Positions 45,752 through 53,810 of a stretch of DNA of 64,000 nucleotides are shown piece by piece. The notes below the pieces were generated by a model that saw only the letters and a list, made by a program, of their open reading frames with translations, did not search any database and was not told where the DNA came from. The translations under genes and the position numbers were made by a program. Numbering within the stretch: the first letter of the stretch is position 1; every line of letters starts with the position of its first letter. Source of the stretch: Antarctobacter aquimaris (GTDB lineage: Bacteria > Pseudomonadota > Alphaproteobacteria > Rhodobacterales > Rhodobacteraceae); assembly GCF_900184945.1 (NCBI RefSeq), contig NZ_FXYF01000008.1, positions 62,001 to 126,000 of the forward strand, in the 5' to 3' direction.

Positions 45752-45882
45752 GTCCGGCCTCCTGATCCCTTCCGCATACGCCAAACCGCCGCCCGCCGGA
45801 ACCCGGTATCGCCGCGTGCGCGCTGTCCGCGATTGACCGGGCGCGGGCGCTGGGGCAGGCTGGCGGCAGATTGGAGAACACC

Positions 45883-46230
45883 ATGCCATATTTCGATTTC
45901 TTCCTTGCGCCGGTCGCCGACGCCCGCCGCGCCGACTACGAGACTTTCGTCGCCACCATGCAGGACCAGTTCATCGGCTATGGCGCGACCGAGGTGGTCG
46001 ACTGCTGGGGCGACGATGTGCCCGAGGGCAAACTGACCTCGCTGCCGCTGGCCGTTAAACTGGCCGAGGGCGAAACGGTGGCGGCGGGCTACGTCGTCTG
46101 GCCGTCCAAGGCCGCCCGCGACGCCGGCTGGGCCAAGATGATGTCCGAGGAGAACCCCGGCGACATGCCCTTTGACGGCAAGCGGATGATCTTTGGCGGA
46201 TTTTCCGAGATCAAGCGCACCAGCGCCTGA
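45883..46230 (+). CDS. DUF1428 family protein
   Basis: This is a 115-residue protein of the DUF1428 family, a dimeric alpha/beta-barrel fold. The family core is visible in [39 protein letters not shown] and GGFSEIK. Its biochemical role is unknown. The ATG at 45883 has GGAG 6 bases upstream. It sits antisense between ppx and rlmE. Confidence 0.88.
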   Translation: MPYFDFFLAPVADARRADYETFVATMQDQFIGYGATEVVDCWGDDVPEGKLTSLPLAVKLAEGETVAAGYVVWPSKAARDAGWAKMMSEENPGDMPFDGKRMIFGGFSEIKRTSA

Positions 46231-46262
46231 CGCCGGGCTGGATGGGGTAACGCGGGCCGCGC

Positions 46263-47375
46263 TCAGAGCGGCCCGTCCTCCAGCACCCCGTCCGCCGACA
46301 TCTGGGCATAGAGAAGCCCTTCGCGCAGGCCCCGGTCGGCGACGGACAGCCGGTCGGTCGGCCAGAGCCGCAACAGCGCCTGCAGGATCGCCGAGCCCGA
46401 CATGATCAGCGCGTGCCGGTCCGGGCCGATGCGCGGATCGCGCCGCCGACCTGCCGGGCCAAGCGCCAGGTAATCTTGGATCACCGCCTCGATCTGGTCC
46501 GAGGACATGCGCAGCCCGTCCACCTTGGTCCGGTCGTAGCGGCGCAGGCCGAGGTGCGAGGCCGCGACCGTGGTCACCGTGCCGGAAGTGCCGACGATCT
46601 GGAACCCCTCGCGCGCCTGTTCGTCCTTGTAGGGGGCGAATTCGGCCAGGTTCTCCTCGAAAAACCAGCTCATCAGCGCGTAACGCCCGGCATCGTCCGT
46701 CACGTCGGAAAACTGGTCGCGCAGCGTCGCCACGCCCAGCGGCACGCTGATCCAGTCCACCACCTTGGCGGTGGGAAACGGGCTGTCCGGCGGATGGAAC
46801 CCGGCGTGCAGCCGCATGATCGCGCGCGGCCGTTCGCGCGGGGCGACCTTGCTCAGGTCGATCCACACCAGTTCGGTCGAGCCGCCGCCGATGTCGACCA
46901 CCAGCAGTTGTTCGGTCTTGGTCGAGACCAGCGGCGCGCAGGAGATCACCGCCAGCCGGGCTTCTTCCTCGGGCTGAATGATCTCCAGCTCCAGCCCCGT
47001 CTCGCGGGTCACATGCTTGATGAAGTCGCGGGCGTTGCGGGCGCGGCGGCAGGCCTCGGTCGCGACCAGCCGCATCCGGGTGACCTTGTGCCGCTCGATC
47101 TTTTGCCGGCAGACGTGCAGCGCCGAAACCGTCCGCCCCATCGAGGCGCGGCTGAGGCGGCCGGACTTTTCAAGACCCTGCCCCAGCTGGACGGATTTCG
47201 AAAAGCTGTCCACCACATGAAACTGGCTACCCTTTGGCTGGGCAATCAGCATGCGGCAACTGTTTGTTCCCAGATCCAGCGCCGCATACAGCGCGTTCGG
47301 ATCCGGCCGTGAAGGCGCGGGACTCTCAACCGGTTTCGGGAAAGCGCCCGACGCCTTGGGACGCTTGGGCGCCAT
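46263..47375 (-). CDS. ppx: Ppx/GppA family phosphatase (exopolyphosphatase)
   Basis: This is a 370-residue member of the ASKHA superfamily that hydrolyses inorganic polyphosphate or pppGpp. The phosphate loops LDLGTNSCRMLI and VDIGGGSTELVW, and the catalytic Glu in the EEEARLAVIS segment, are present. It is shorter than the 500-residue E. coli Ppx, as usual in alphaproteobacteria. The N-terminal 28 residues are Pro-rich and probably disordered. It may set polyphosphate levels in stress. rlmE lies downstream beyond the antisense DUF1428 gene. Confidence 0.92.
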   Translation of the reverse strand: MAPKRPKASGAFPKPVESPAPSRPDPNALYAALDLGTNSCRMLIAQPKGSQFHVVDSFSKSVQLGQGLEKSGRLSRASMGRTVSALHVCRQKIERHKVTRMRLVATEACRRARNARDFIKHVTRETGLELEIIQPEEEARLAVISCAPLVSTKTEQLLVVDIGGGSTELVWIDLSKVAPRERPRAIMRLHAGFHPPDSPFPTAKVVDWISVPLGVATLRDQFSDVTDDAGRYALMSWFFEENLAEFAPYKDEQAREGFQIVGTSGTVTTVAASHLGLRRYDRTKVDGLRMSSDQIEAVIQDYLALGPAGRRRDPRIGPDRHALIMSGSAILQALLRLWPTDRLSVADRGLREGLLYAQMSADGVLEDGPL

Positions 47376-47407
47376 GGTTCTGCGCCTTTTCCGATGTCAA
47401 CTTGAGG

Positions 47408-48100
47408 TCACGATACGCCCGCCATGGGCGTCACGCAAGCTTGATGTATCCGCAGTCCCAATGGATTGGCATAGTGATCGGAGAGAAAGGCGTATTCCTC
47501 GTCCAGCAGCGGGCGCAGCCGGTCGATGGTGCGGCCCTCGAGGTCGAACAGGGACAGCCCGCCGCCGGTGGCGTTGGCGTGCGGCATCTCGACCTGTTCG
47601 CCGGTGCGGCGGGACAGGTCATCGGCCAGTTCGGCCATCTCGTCGGTCCGGTACACCCGGTCATAATCCTCGCGCAGGTTCTCGCCCAGGAACACCGAGG
47701 CGCCCAGCACGTGGTGCCGCACCAGTGAGGATTTTCGCCGGTAGCGCGCGAGGCGCGAGAAAAACGTGTCGGGATCGGGATCCAGCGGCAGGCTGCGCGA
47801 GGCGCGCACCTGCGGGCTGTCCTTCAGGGCGCCGCGCCTGACCACGATGTCGGTGTAACACGACATCAGCCGCCGCGCCGGGTCACGCACCACGCAAAAG
47901 CGATAGTAGCCGGCCAGGCGCGCCCAGTCCCGCGGGTTGTGCCGGCGGGTTGGGTACAGCTCATGCCAGGTGTGGACATCAGTTTCCGGCGGCACGTGCA
48001 TCCACGGATCGAGATGCGCCAGCGCCTTTTTCACCGAAGAACAGCCCGCCTTTGGCAGGGCCACATAGGCCAGATTGTAGGCATCCACCGCGATGACCAA
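47408..48100 (-). CDS. Sulfotransferase family 2-like protein
   Basis: This is a 230-residue protein resembling the carbohydrate sulfotransferase 2 family. The 5'-phosphosulfate loop is YVALPKAGCSSVKKAL near the N-terminus, and the 3'-phosphate segment is FCVVRDPARRLMSCY. It would move sulfate from PAPS to a glycan, probably of the cell surface. The start is inferred as TTG at 48100, with GGGGG about 9 bases upstream; no in-frame ATG fits well. It is divergent from the one-carbon cassette. Confidence 0.78.
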   Translation of the reverse strand: MVIAVDAYNLAYVALPKAGCSSVKKALAHLDPWMHVPPETDVHTWHELYPTRRHNPRDWARLAGYYRFCVVRDPARRLMSCYTDIVVRRGALKDSPQVRASRSLPLDPDPDTFFSRLARYRRKSSLVRHHVLGASVFLGENLREDYDRVYRTDEMAELADDLSRRTGEQVEMPHANATGGGLSLFDLEGRTIDRLRPLLDEEYAFLSDHYANPLGLRIHQACVTPMAGVS

Positions 48101-48332
48101 GGCACAAATCCCCCTTTCGCGGACCTGCCCTAGCACGCAGATGCGGCAAAAATCCGGCAACAGGCACAATTGTTTTCATCTTTCGCATGAGAACTTTGAC
48201 CCTTCGGAGCGGTTGGCACCGGGGGCGCTTCGCACTAGGCTGTCGCACGATGCGCGGAACACGTCGAAAATCGCACCTGAATGCGAACGGTCCCGGCGTA
48301 AAGAGGCGGCAACGGGCAAGGGAATCGGACCC

Positions 48333-48629
48333 ATGGCAGAACTGACCATCGTCTACTGGCGCGATATCCCCGCGCAGGTCATCGTCGGCAAGGGCCGGCG
48401 AGGGGCGAAGGTGCAGCTGCCCGAACGGTTCGAGCAGGCCATCGACCGCGCCGCGATGAAGACCGGCGCGTCGGAAACCGACGCCTACCTCGCCGAATGG
48501 CGCAAGGTTTCTGCCGGCGAGGTCGAGGGCGACCCGCAGGAGGCCGCCGCCGCCGCCGCCGCCCGGCTGGAGGCCGAGTTCGACCACGAGCGCATCAAGG
48601 CGCTGATTGCAAATGACGGCTGGGCCTGA
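48333..48629 (+). CDS. 'Virulence factor' family small protein of a one-carbon cassette
   Basis: This is a 98-residue protein of the family named virulence_fact (PF13769) for historical reasons: ELTIVYWRDIPAQVIVGKGRRGAKVQLPERFEQAIDRAAM. No virulence role is implied. The family is recurrently found beside MTHFR and corrinoid methyltransferase genes in alphaproteobacteria, as here, and may be an accessory of methyl transfer. An Ala-rich helix (AAAAAAARLEAE) precedes its C-terminus. The ATG at 48333 follows AAGGGA. MTHFR starts 37 bases after its stop. Confidence 0.85.
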   Translation: MAELTIVYWRDIPAQVIVGKGRRGAKVQLPERFEQAIDRAAMKTGASETDAYLAEWRKVSAGEVEGDPQEAAAAAAARLEAEFDHERIKALIANDGWA

Positions 48630-48666
48630 GGCCCGGTCCCCGCACATGACCCTGAAGGAGGCTTTC

Positions 48667-49599
48667 ATGGCCCTGCTCAATTTCCGCAAGCGTGCCGAGA
48701 CCACCCCGCGCACCGGCAATCCCGATCTCGAGGCCTTTCTGAACGGCTACTCGATCGAGGTCATGCCGCGCACCGCCTCCAAGGTCGAGGATTTCCGCGC
48801 GCTGCTGCCCGAGGGCACCCGCGTCTACATCGCCCATATCGAGGGCACGCCGATCGCCGAGATGGTCGAGACCGCCAAGCGGCTGTCGAATGACGGCTAC
48901 AAGGTCATGCCGCATTTCCCCGCGCGCATCATCAAGGACGCCGCCACGTTGGAAAACTGGATCGCCATGTACCAGGGCGAGGCCGGGGTCGAGCAGGCGC
49001 TGCTGCTGGCGGGCGGCGTTACCCAGCCGCACGGCGATTTCCACAGCTCGATGCAGCTGATGGAAACCGGGTTGTTCGACAAGGCGGGCTTCAATCGGCT
49101 GCACATCGCCGGCCACCCCGAGGGCAACCGCGACATCGACGTGAACGGCGGCGACAAGGTGGTGATGGAAGCGCTGCGCTGGAAACAGGCGTTTTCCGAG
49201 CGAACCGACGCGCAGATGGCGCTGGCGACCCAGTTCGCCTTCGAGGCCGATCCGATCATCGCCTGGGCCAACCGCCTGAGCGCCGAGGGCATCACGCTGC
49301 CGATCCATATCGGCATCGCCGGCCCGGCCAAGCTGCAGACCCTGATCAAGTTCGCCATCGCCTGCGGTGTCGGCCCCTCGCTCAAGGTCCTGCAAAAGCG
49401 TGCGATGGACGTGTCCAAGCTGCTGTTGCCCTACGAGCCGACCGAGGTGCTGACCGCGCTGGCCGCCCACAAGGCCGCCAACCCGGATTTCAACATCGAG
49501 CAGGTCCATTTCTTCCCGCTGGGCGGCATCAAGTCGAACGCCGAATGGGCGATCGAACACGGCGGCGCCTCGGCCCGCCCCGCGGCGGCGCACGGCTGA
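48667..49599 (+). CDS. Methylenetetrahydrofolate reductase-like protein
   Basis: This is a 310-residue TIM-barrel flavoprotein of the MetF family, interconverting methylene-THF and methyl-THF. Visible family features are YSIEVMPRTASKVEDF at the start, HFPARIIKD in the substrate region and LLLAGGVTQPHGDF. The AAGGAGG site 6 bases before the ATG at 48667 is strong. With the corrinoid methyltransferase downstream it most likely runs in the oxidative direction, recovering methyl groups taken from methylated substrates; that direction is inference. Confidence 0.9.
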   Translation: MALLNFRKRAETTPRTGNPDLEAFLNGYSIEVMPRTASKVEDFRALLPEGTRVYIAHIEGTPIAEMVETAKRLSNDGYKVMPHFPARIIKDAATLENWIAMYQGEAGVEQALLLAGGVTQPHGDFHSSMQLMETGLFDKAGFNRLHIAGHPEGNRDIDVNGGDKVVMEALRWKQAFSERTDAQMALATQFAFEADPIIAWANRLSAEGITLPIHIGIAGPAKLQTLIKFAIACGVGPSLKVLQKRAMDVSKLLLPYEPTEVLTALAAHKAANPDFNIEQVHFFPLGGIKSNAEWAIEHGGASARPAAAHG

Positions 49600-49603
49600 A
49601 CGG

Positions 49604-50272
49604 ATGACCCGACCGGCCCTGCTGTTCGACCTGGACGGCACCATGCTCATGACCGATGACCTTCATCGGGAGGTCTTTGTCGAGCTGATGAAGCCGCACG
49701 GGCTGGACATCACCGAAGAGTTCTACCTGGCGCATGTGCACGGGCGCATGAATGTGGACTTCTTTGCCGAGTTCCTGCCCCACCTCGAAGACCCGCAGGG
49801 CCTGTCGGACCACAAGGAGGCGCTGTTCCGCGAGCGGCTGCCCAGCCCCTACCCCGCCATGCCCGGCGTCGCGGCGCTGATCGACCGGGCGCAGGCAGAG
49901 GGCTGGGCGCTGGCCGTGGTGACCAATGCCAATCGGCACAACGCCGAGGCGATGCTGGAGGCAGTCGGCCTGCGCGCGGCCTTCGACACCGTCATCATCG
50001 GCGAGGAATGCACCCGCGCCAAGCCCGACCCCGAGCCGTACCTGGCCGCGCTGCGCGCGCTGGACGTGGCACCGGAGCGCACGCTGGCCTTCGAGGACAG
50101 CCCGTCGGGCCTGCGCGCGGCGGTGGCCTCGGGCGCCTATACCGTGGGCATCCGCTCCGGGCTGACCGACGCCGCCCTGCGCAGCCACGGCGCGCGGGCG
50201 ACGCTACAGGATTTCAACGACCCCGCGCTCGAGGTGATCCTCGGGCGCCTGACAGGAGACTTTGTTCAATGA
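49604..50272 (+). CDS. HAD-superfamily hydrolase (phosphatase-like)
   Basis: This is a 222-residue HAD phosphatase of the beta-phosphoglucomutase/gph-like subgroup: LFDLDGTML with the nucleophile Asp9, VTNAN as motif II, AKPDPEPY with the Lys of motif III, and FEDSPSGLRAA as motif IV. It lies 4 bases after MTHFR and overlaps the methyltransferase gene by 4 bases, so it is an integral part of the cassette. Its substrate is not evident; a repair or phosphoglycolate-like role is possible. Confidence 0.9.
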   Translation: MTRPALLFDLDGTMLMTDDLHREVFVELMKPHGLDITEEFYLAHVHGRMNVDFFAEFLPHLEDPQGLSDHKEALFRERLPSPYPAMPGVAALIDRAQAEGWALAVVTNANRHNAEAMLEAVGLRAAFDTVIIGEECTRAKPDPEPYLAALRALDVAPERTLAFEDSPSGLRAAVASGAYTVGIRSGLTDAALRSHGARATLQDFNDPALEVILGRLTGDFVQ

Positions 50273-51351
50273 CCCGCACCATCGTCGAGTCGAAAACCAA
50301 AACCGCGATCATCGGCTTTGACCAGCCGTTCTGCGTGATCGGCGAGCGGATCAACCCGACCGGCCGCAAGATCCTGAACGAGGAACTGGAGCGCGGCGAT
50401 TTCTCCCGCGTGGAGGCCGACGCCATCGCGCAGGTCGCCGCCGGGGCGACGGTGCTGGACGTGAACTCGGGCGCGGTGTTTTCCAACAAGATGGCCGAGG
50501 ATCCGCGCTACGCCGACAACAACTTTGTCGAACCGACCCTGATGAAACAACTGGTCGAGGTGGTGCAGCGGGTGGTCGACGTGCCGCTGTGCATTGACAG
50601 TTCCGTGCCCGGCGCACTGGAAAACGGCCTGGCCGCCGCCGAGGGACGGCCGCTGCTGAACTCGGTCACGGGTGAGGAAGAGCGGCTGGAACTGGTGTTG
50701 CCGCTGGTCAAGAAATACAACGTGCCGGTCGTGGCGATCTCGAACGACGACACCGGCATTTCCGAAGACCCGGACGTGCGCTTTGCCGTCGCCAAGAAGA
50801 TCGTCGAACGTGCCGCCGACTTCGGCATTCCCGCGCACGACATCGTGGTCGACCCGCTGGTGATGCCGATCGGCGCCATGGCGACCGCCGGGCACCAGGT
50901 GTTCACGCTGGTCCGCCGCCTGCGGGATGAGCTGGGCGTCAACACCACCTGCGGCGCGTCCAACATCAGCTTTGGCCTGCCCAACCGCCACGGCATCAAC
51001 AATGCCTTCCTGCCGATGGCGATGGGCGCGGGCATGACCAGCGCCATCATGAACCCGGTGGCGCTGCCCATCGGCCCCAAGGCCATCGCCGAGAAAAAGG
51101 CCGCGATCGAGGCCGCCGGCATCGTCCTGCCGCCCGACATGGACGACGAGACCTTTGTCACCCTGTTCGGCATGGGCTCGACCCAGCCGCGCCCGGGCAA
51201 GGAGATGGAGGCGATCCGCGCCGCCAACTTCCTGATGAACCAGGACGACGGCGGCGCCGCCTGGATCGAGTTCAACCGCCAGGCGCCCAAGGCCGGTCAC
51301 GAAGGCCGCGGCCGCGCGGGCCGGACCGGCGGACGCCGCCGCAGCGGCTGA
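50269..51351 (+). CDS. Methyltetrahydrofolate:corrinoid methyltransferase (pterin-binding)
   Basis: This is a 360-residue enzyme with a DHPS-like pterin-binding TIM barrel, as in the MetH folate domain and acetogenic AcsE: IGERINPTGRK, VLDVNSGAV, PLCIDSSVP, VVAISNDDTG and TTCGASNISFGLPNR. It moves methyl groups between methyl-THF and a corrinoid protein. The corrinoid protein and substrate methyltransferase (MttB type) are not in this window, so partners must be encoded elsewhere. The C-terminal tail (last 20 residues) is Arg/Gly-rich and probably disordered. Coupled to the HAD gene by ATGA. Confidence 0.92.
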   Translation: MTRTIVESKTKTAIIGFDQPFCVIGERINPTGRKILNEELERGDFSRVEADAIAQVAAGATVLDVNSGAVFSNKMAEDPRYADNNFVEPTLMKQLVEVVQRVVDVPLCIDSSVPGALENGLAAAEGRPLLNSVTGEEERLELVLPLVKKYNVPVVAISNDDTGISEDPDVRFAVAKKIVERAADFGIPAHDIVVDPLVMPIGAMATAGHQVFTLVRRLRDELGVNTTCGASNISFGLPNRHGINNAFLPMAMGAGMTSAIMNPVALPIGPKAIAEKKAAIEAAGIVLPPDMDDETFVTLFGMGSTQPRPGKEMEAIRAANFLMNQDDGGAAWIEFNRQAPKAGHEGRGRAGRTGGRRRSG

Positions 51352-51374
51352 AGCGGACCGGTCCGGCGCGCCCG

Positions 51375-51629
51375 TCAGCAGCGTCGTGAACAGAGGTTCT
51401 CGCAGGGGATGCCGTCATTGTCGGCATCCCTTTTGCGTTGTCCGCACTGGATCAGCTTGAAACAGGCCTCCTCGCAGGACCTCAGCTTCTTGCAGCTGAC
51501 ATCGCGGCAGTCAAAGGCCTGCACGGTGCGGAACGCGTCCAGCCGTTCGCGGGGGGATGGCTGTTCCTGCGCAAAGCCTGTCGATGCCAGGACCCCCGCC
51601 AGCGCCAGCCCAAGGACAAACCGAGTCAT
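51375..51629 (-). CDS. Small secreted Excalibur-like calcium-binding protein
   Basis: This is an 84-residue protein with a signal peptide (cleavage near GFAQ) and a cysteine-rich mature part. The C-terminus RDADNDGIPCENLC matches the Excalibur motif DxDxDGxxCE, an EF-hand-like calcium loop found in small extracellular proteins and at the ends of secreted nucleases. Eight further upstream and downstream cysteines suggest disulfides. A perfect CtrA-type box lies 17 bases upstream of the start at 51629, so expression may follow the cell cycle or the CtrA regulon. Its function is unknown. Confidence 0.8.
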   Translation of the reverse strand: MTRFVLGLALAGVLASTGFAQEQPSPRERLDAFRTVQAFDCRDVSCKKLRSCEEACFKLIQCGQRKRDADNDGIPCENLCSRRC

Positions 51630-51645
51630 GCCGGCCCCCAAATCG

Positions 51646-51660
51646 TTAACGAATGGTTAA
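51646..51660 (-). promoter_or_regulatory. CtrA-type binding site
   Basis: On the minus strand this reads TTAACCATTCGTTAA, an exact match to TTAA-N7-TTAA and to the half-site TTAACCAT. It lies in the short gap upstream of the Excalibur-like gene. CtrA is the conserved alphaproteobacterial response regulator for cell cycle, motility and gene-transfer agents. Confidence 0.65.
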
Positions 51661-51684
51661 TGCTCGGGCAGGACGGGGCTCCTG

Positions 51685-52587
51685 TCAACGGGTCTGCGCT
51701 GCGCCCCAGGCCAGTCCCGGCAGGTCGATCACCACGGCCGCATGATCGCTGGCGTGGGGGCGGTGCTGGCCGGTGCCGGGCAGGCGCGGACCTGCCTCTC
51801 GTCGCGCCTCGCGGCCCAGGCCGCTGCGGATCACCCTTGGCACCGCCTCCGGCCACCTAGCCGCCAGCGCGGGTGAGGCGATCAGCCCGTCGGGAGTGTC
51901 ATAGCGCCCGTCGTGCGGCTCGTGGTAGGTCCAGCGGTCGACTTCGGACAGGCGCGTCATCAGGTTGACGCCAAGCGCCTCCAGCGGCGCCACCGCCCTG
52001 TCACGCCCCGTAGGTTCGTTCAGGTCGCCGGCAACCAGCCAGAGCGGCCCCGCGGCCGACACCAGCCGCGCCGCCGCCGTCGCCTCCAGCCACCGCAGGG
52101 CAAAGGCGCGCTCCTTGTCGGGGTAAGGCGCCTTGAAATGCACCACGAACAGCGTCAGCGCGCCAAACCGCACCTCGAGGCAATCGCGCCGGAACACCGG
52201 TTGGCCGGGGTCCATGCCCTCGGGCAGCGCCATGCCGATCTCGGGCGCGGTCAGCGCCGCGTGGCTGATCACCGCGTCCCAGGGCCGGCGCGCCATGACC
52301 GCCACGTCCAGCCCGCGCCCGTCGTTGCCCGGCAGGCAACAGCGCCAGGGATAAGGCGCCGTCACCCGCCGCAGGTAGCGGTCGTGAAAGACGTCGAGGC
52401 TGTCGGCGTCAAAGACTTCCTGCAAGGCCACCACGTCGGCATCCGCCTCGGCCAGCACCTGCGCCGTCAGGCGCCGGTCCGCCGGGTCGAGCGTCGGGTC
52501 CTCGTCATCGTCCCGGTCGCGCGCGCCGTACAGCCTGCCGTCCGGCAGCAACCGCAGGTTCTGCATGTTGAGGGTGGCGATGCGCAT
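51685..52587 (-). CDS. Endonuclease/exonuclease/phosphatase family hydrolase
   Basis: This is a 300-residue Mg-dependent hydrolase with the EEP fold. Visible catalytic motifs are LNMQNLRL (Asn), VVALQEVF (Glu), VAGDLNEP (Asp/Asn) and ASDHAAVVID (Asp-His). There is no signal peptide, so it is probably cytoplasmic. Members cleave DNA, phosphoinositides or phosphodiesters, and the substrate cannot be told. It is upstream of the Excalibur-like gene on the same strand, separated by the CtrA box. Confidence 0.87.
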   Translation of the reverse strand: MRIATLNMQNLRLLPDGRLYGARDRDDDEDPTLDPADRRLTAQVLAEADADVVALQEVFDADSLDVFHDRYLRRVTAPYPWRCCLPGNDGRGLDVAVMARRPWDAVISHAALTAPEIGMALPEGMDPGQPVFRRDCLEVRFGALTLFVVHFKAPYPDKERAFALRWLEATAAARLVSAAGPLWLVAGDLNEPTGRDRAVAPLEALGVNLMTRLSEVDRWTYHEPHDGRYDTPDGLIASPALAARWPEAVPRVIRSGLGREARREAGPRLPGTGQHRPHASDHAAVVIDLPGLAWGAAQTR

Positions 52588-52723
52588 GGCGCAGCCTCCG
52601 GCGGACCGCGCATGGCGTCAACCCCGCCGAAGCGCCCCACGCCAGTGCTGCACGACAGGCCGTTTGACCCGGCCCCCTGCGGCGGGGGATAGTACCCCAT
52701 GCCTTTCATGACGGAGCTTCTTG

Positions 52724-53725
52724 ATGAAACGCCTTGCCCTCGGCCTTTGCGCCCTGCTCGCCCTGCCCGGCCTCGCCGCCCAGGCCGCCGATCTTCAGAT
52801 CATCGGCATGACCAACGAGGCCTACGACATCCAGGAGGCCGACCCGACCTTCGGCTGCACCCACCGCATCACCGGCGCCTTTGGCCCTGGCGACGGCGCG
52901 CGGATCGGCGCGGCGATCCGCCAGTCTTCCGACGCCTGGCGCGACCAGGGCCTCTACGGTGTCACCGTGGTCTGCCTCGACAGCCCCGGCGGCGCCTTGC
53001 CCGAGGCGCTGACCCTGGCCGCGCAGTTCCGCGAACAGGGCATCGGCACCAGGCTGGAGGCCGGCGCGCGCTGCGAAAGCGCCTGCGCGTTGCTGTTCAT
53101 GGCGGGCAGCTTCTATGCGCATGAAAGCGGCCTCTACAAATGGCGCATCATGCACCCCACCGCGAAACTGGGCTTTCACGCCTTCAAGCTGGAGGTGCCA
53201 CAGGGCCAATACGACGGCGCCACAGTCTCCAAGGCCTACGCCCTGGCGATGGAGACGCTGGCCCGCACCGTCGAGGACCTGATGCAGAACCGCGGCTTCG
53301 AGGACGGCGAGCACATCAAGCCTTCGCTAGTGGCGGCCATGCTGCGCACCCCGCCCGAAAGCATGATGTACGTCGAAACCGTCGACCAGGCCGGCCGCTG
53401 GGGCATCGACGTGGGGCCGCTGCGCACCGCCGGCATGACCCTGCAAGAGATGGACTTTCGTCGTGCCTGCACCAACCGCAAGGCCTGGGAAGCGGACGAG
53501 ACAGCGACCCGGGACAGCTATTGGCAGGATCATTTCGTCACCTGGACCAGCGAGGACTGGGGCGACACGCTCGAGGTCACCACCAACGACATGAGCGGCG
53601 ACGGCTGTCAGTACAGCCTGCCCACCGGGGCGGCCCGCAGCCGGTCGGCCCGGCTGGAAGATGCCTATATCAACGCGATCGAACCGCTGGACCCAATGTT
53701 GCGGCTGGACCGGCTGCCCTACTGA
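52724..53725 (+). CDS. ClpP-like periplasmic protein (serine-protease fold)
   Basis: This is a 333-residue exported protein with a signal peptide (cleavage near AAQAAD). The core resembles the ClpP/crotonase fold: VVCLDSPGGALPEALTLAAQF for the oxyanion region, and RCESACALLFMAG with a likely nucleophilic Ser119 and a following HPTAKLGFHAF. The long C-terminal part is of unknown fold. Proteolytic activity is plausible but not certain because the full triad cannot be placed. The ATG at 52724 follows GGAG. Confidence 0.75.
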   Translation: MKRLALGLCALLALPGLAAQAADLQIIGMTNEAYDIQEADPTFGCTHRITGAFGPGDGARIGAAIRQSSDAWRDQGLYGVTVVCLDSPGGALPEALTLAAQFREQGIGTRLEAGARCESACALLFMAGSFYAHESGLYKWRIMHPTAKLGFHAFKLEVPQGQYDGATVSKAYALAMETLARTVEDLMQNRGFEDGEHIKPSLVAAMLRTPPESMMYVETVDQAGRWGIDVGPLRTAGMTLQEMDFRRACTNRKAWEADETATRDSYWQDHFVTWTSEDWGDTLEVTTNDMSGDGCQYSLPTGAARSRSARLEDAYINAIEPLDPMLRLDRLPY

Positions 53726-53738
53726 CGGCCCCGAACGC

Positions 53739-53752
53739 TTGACCCCGATCAA
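53739..53752. promoter_or_regulatory. FNR-type binding site upstream of the alcohol dehydrogenase
   Basis: TTGACCCCGATCAA matches TTGAT-N4-ATCAA at nine of ten positions, 58 bases upstream of the dehydrogenase ATG. This is the position of an activating site overlapping the promoter, suggesting induction under low oxygen. Confidence 0.68.
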
Positions 53753-53810
53753 GGCGGTTGCCCCACGCGCCGCCTAGGGTGCCCCCGTCACGCAACGACA
53801 GGGGGATGAC

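Noticed and set aside
48220-48260. A TGGCAC sequence resembling a sigma-54 promoter upstream of the one-carbon cassette
   Set aside because: The required TTGC element is not at the right distance.
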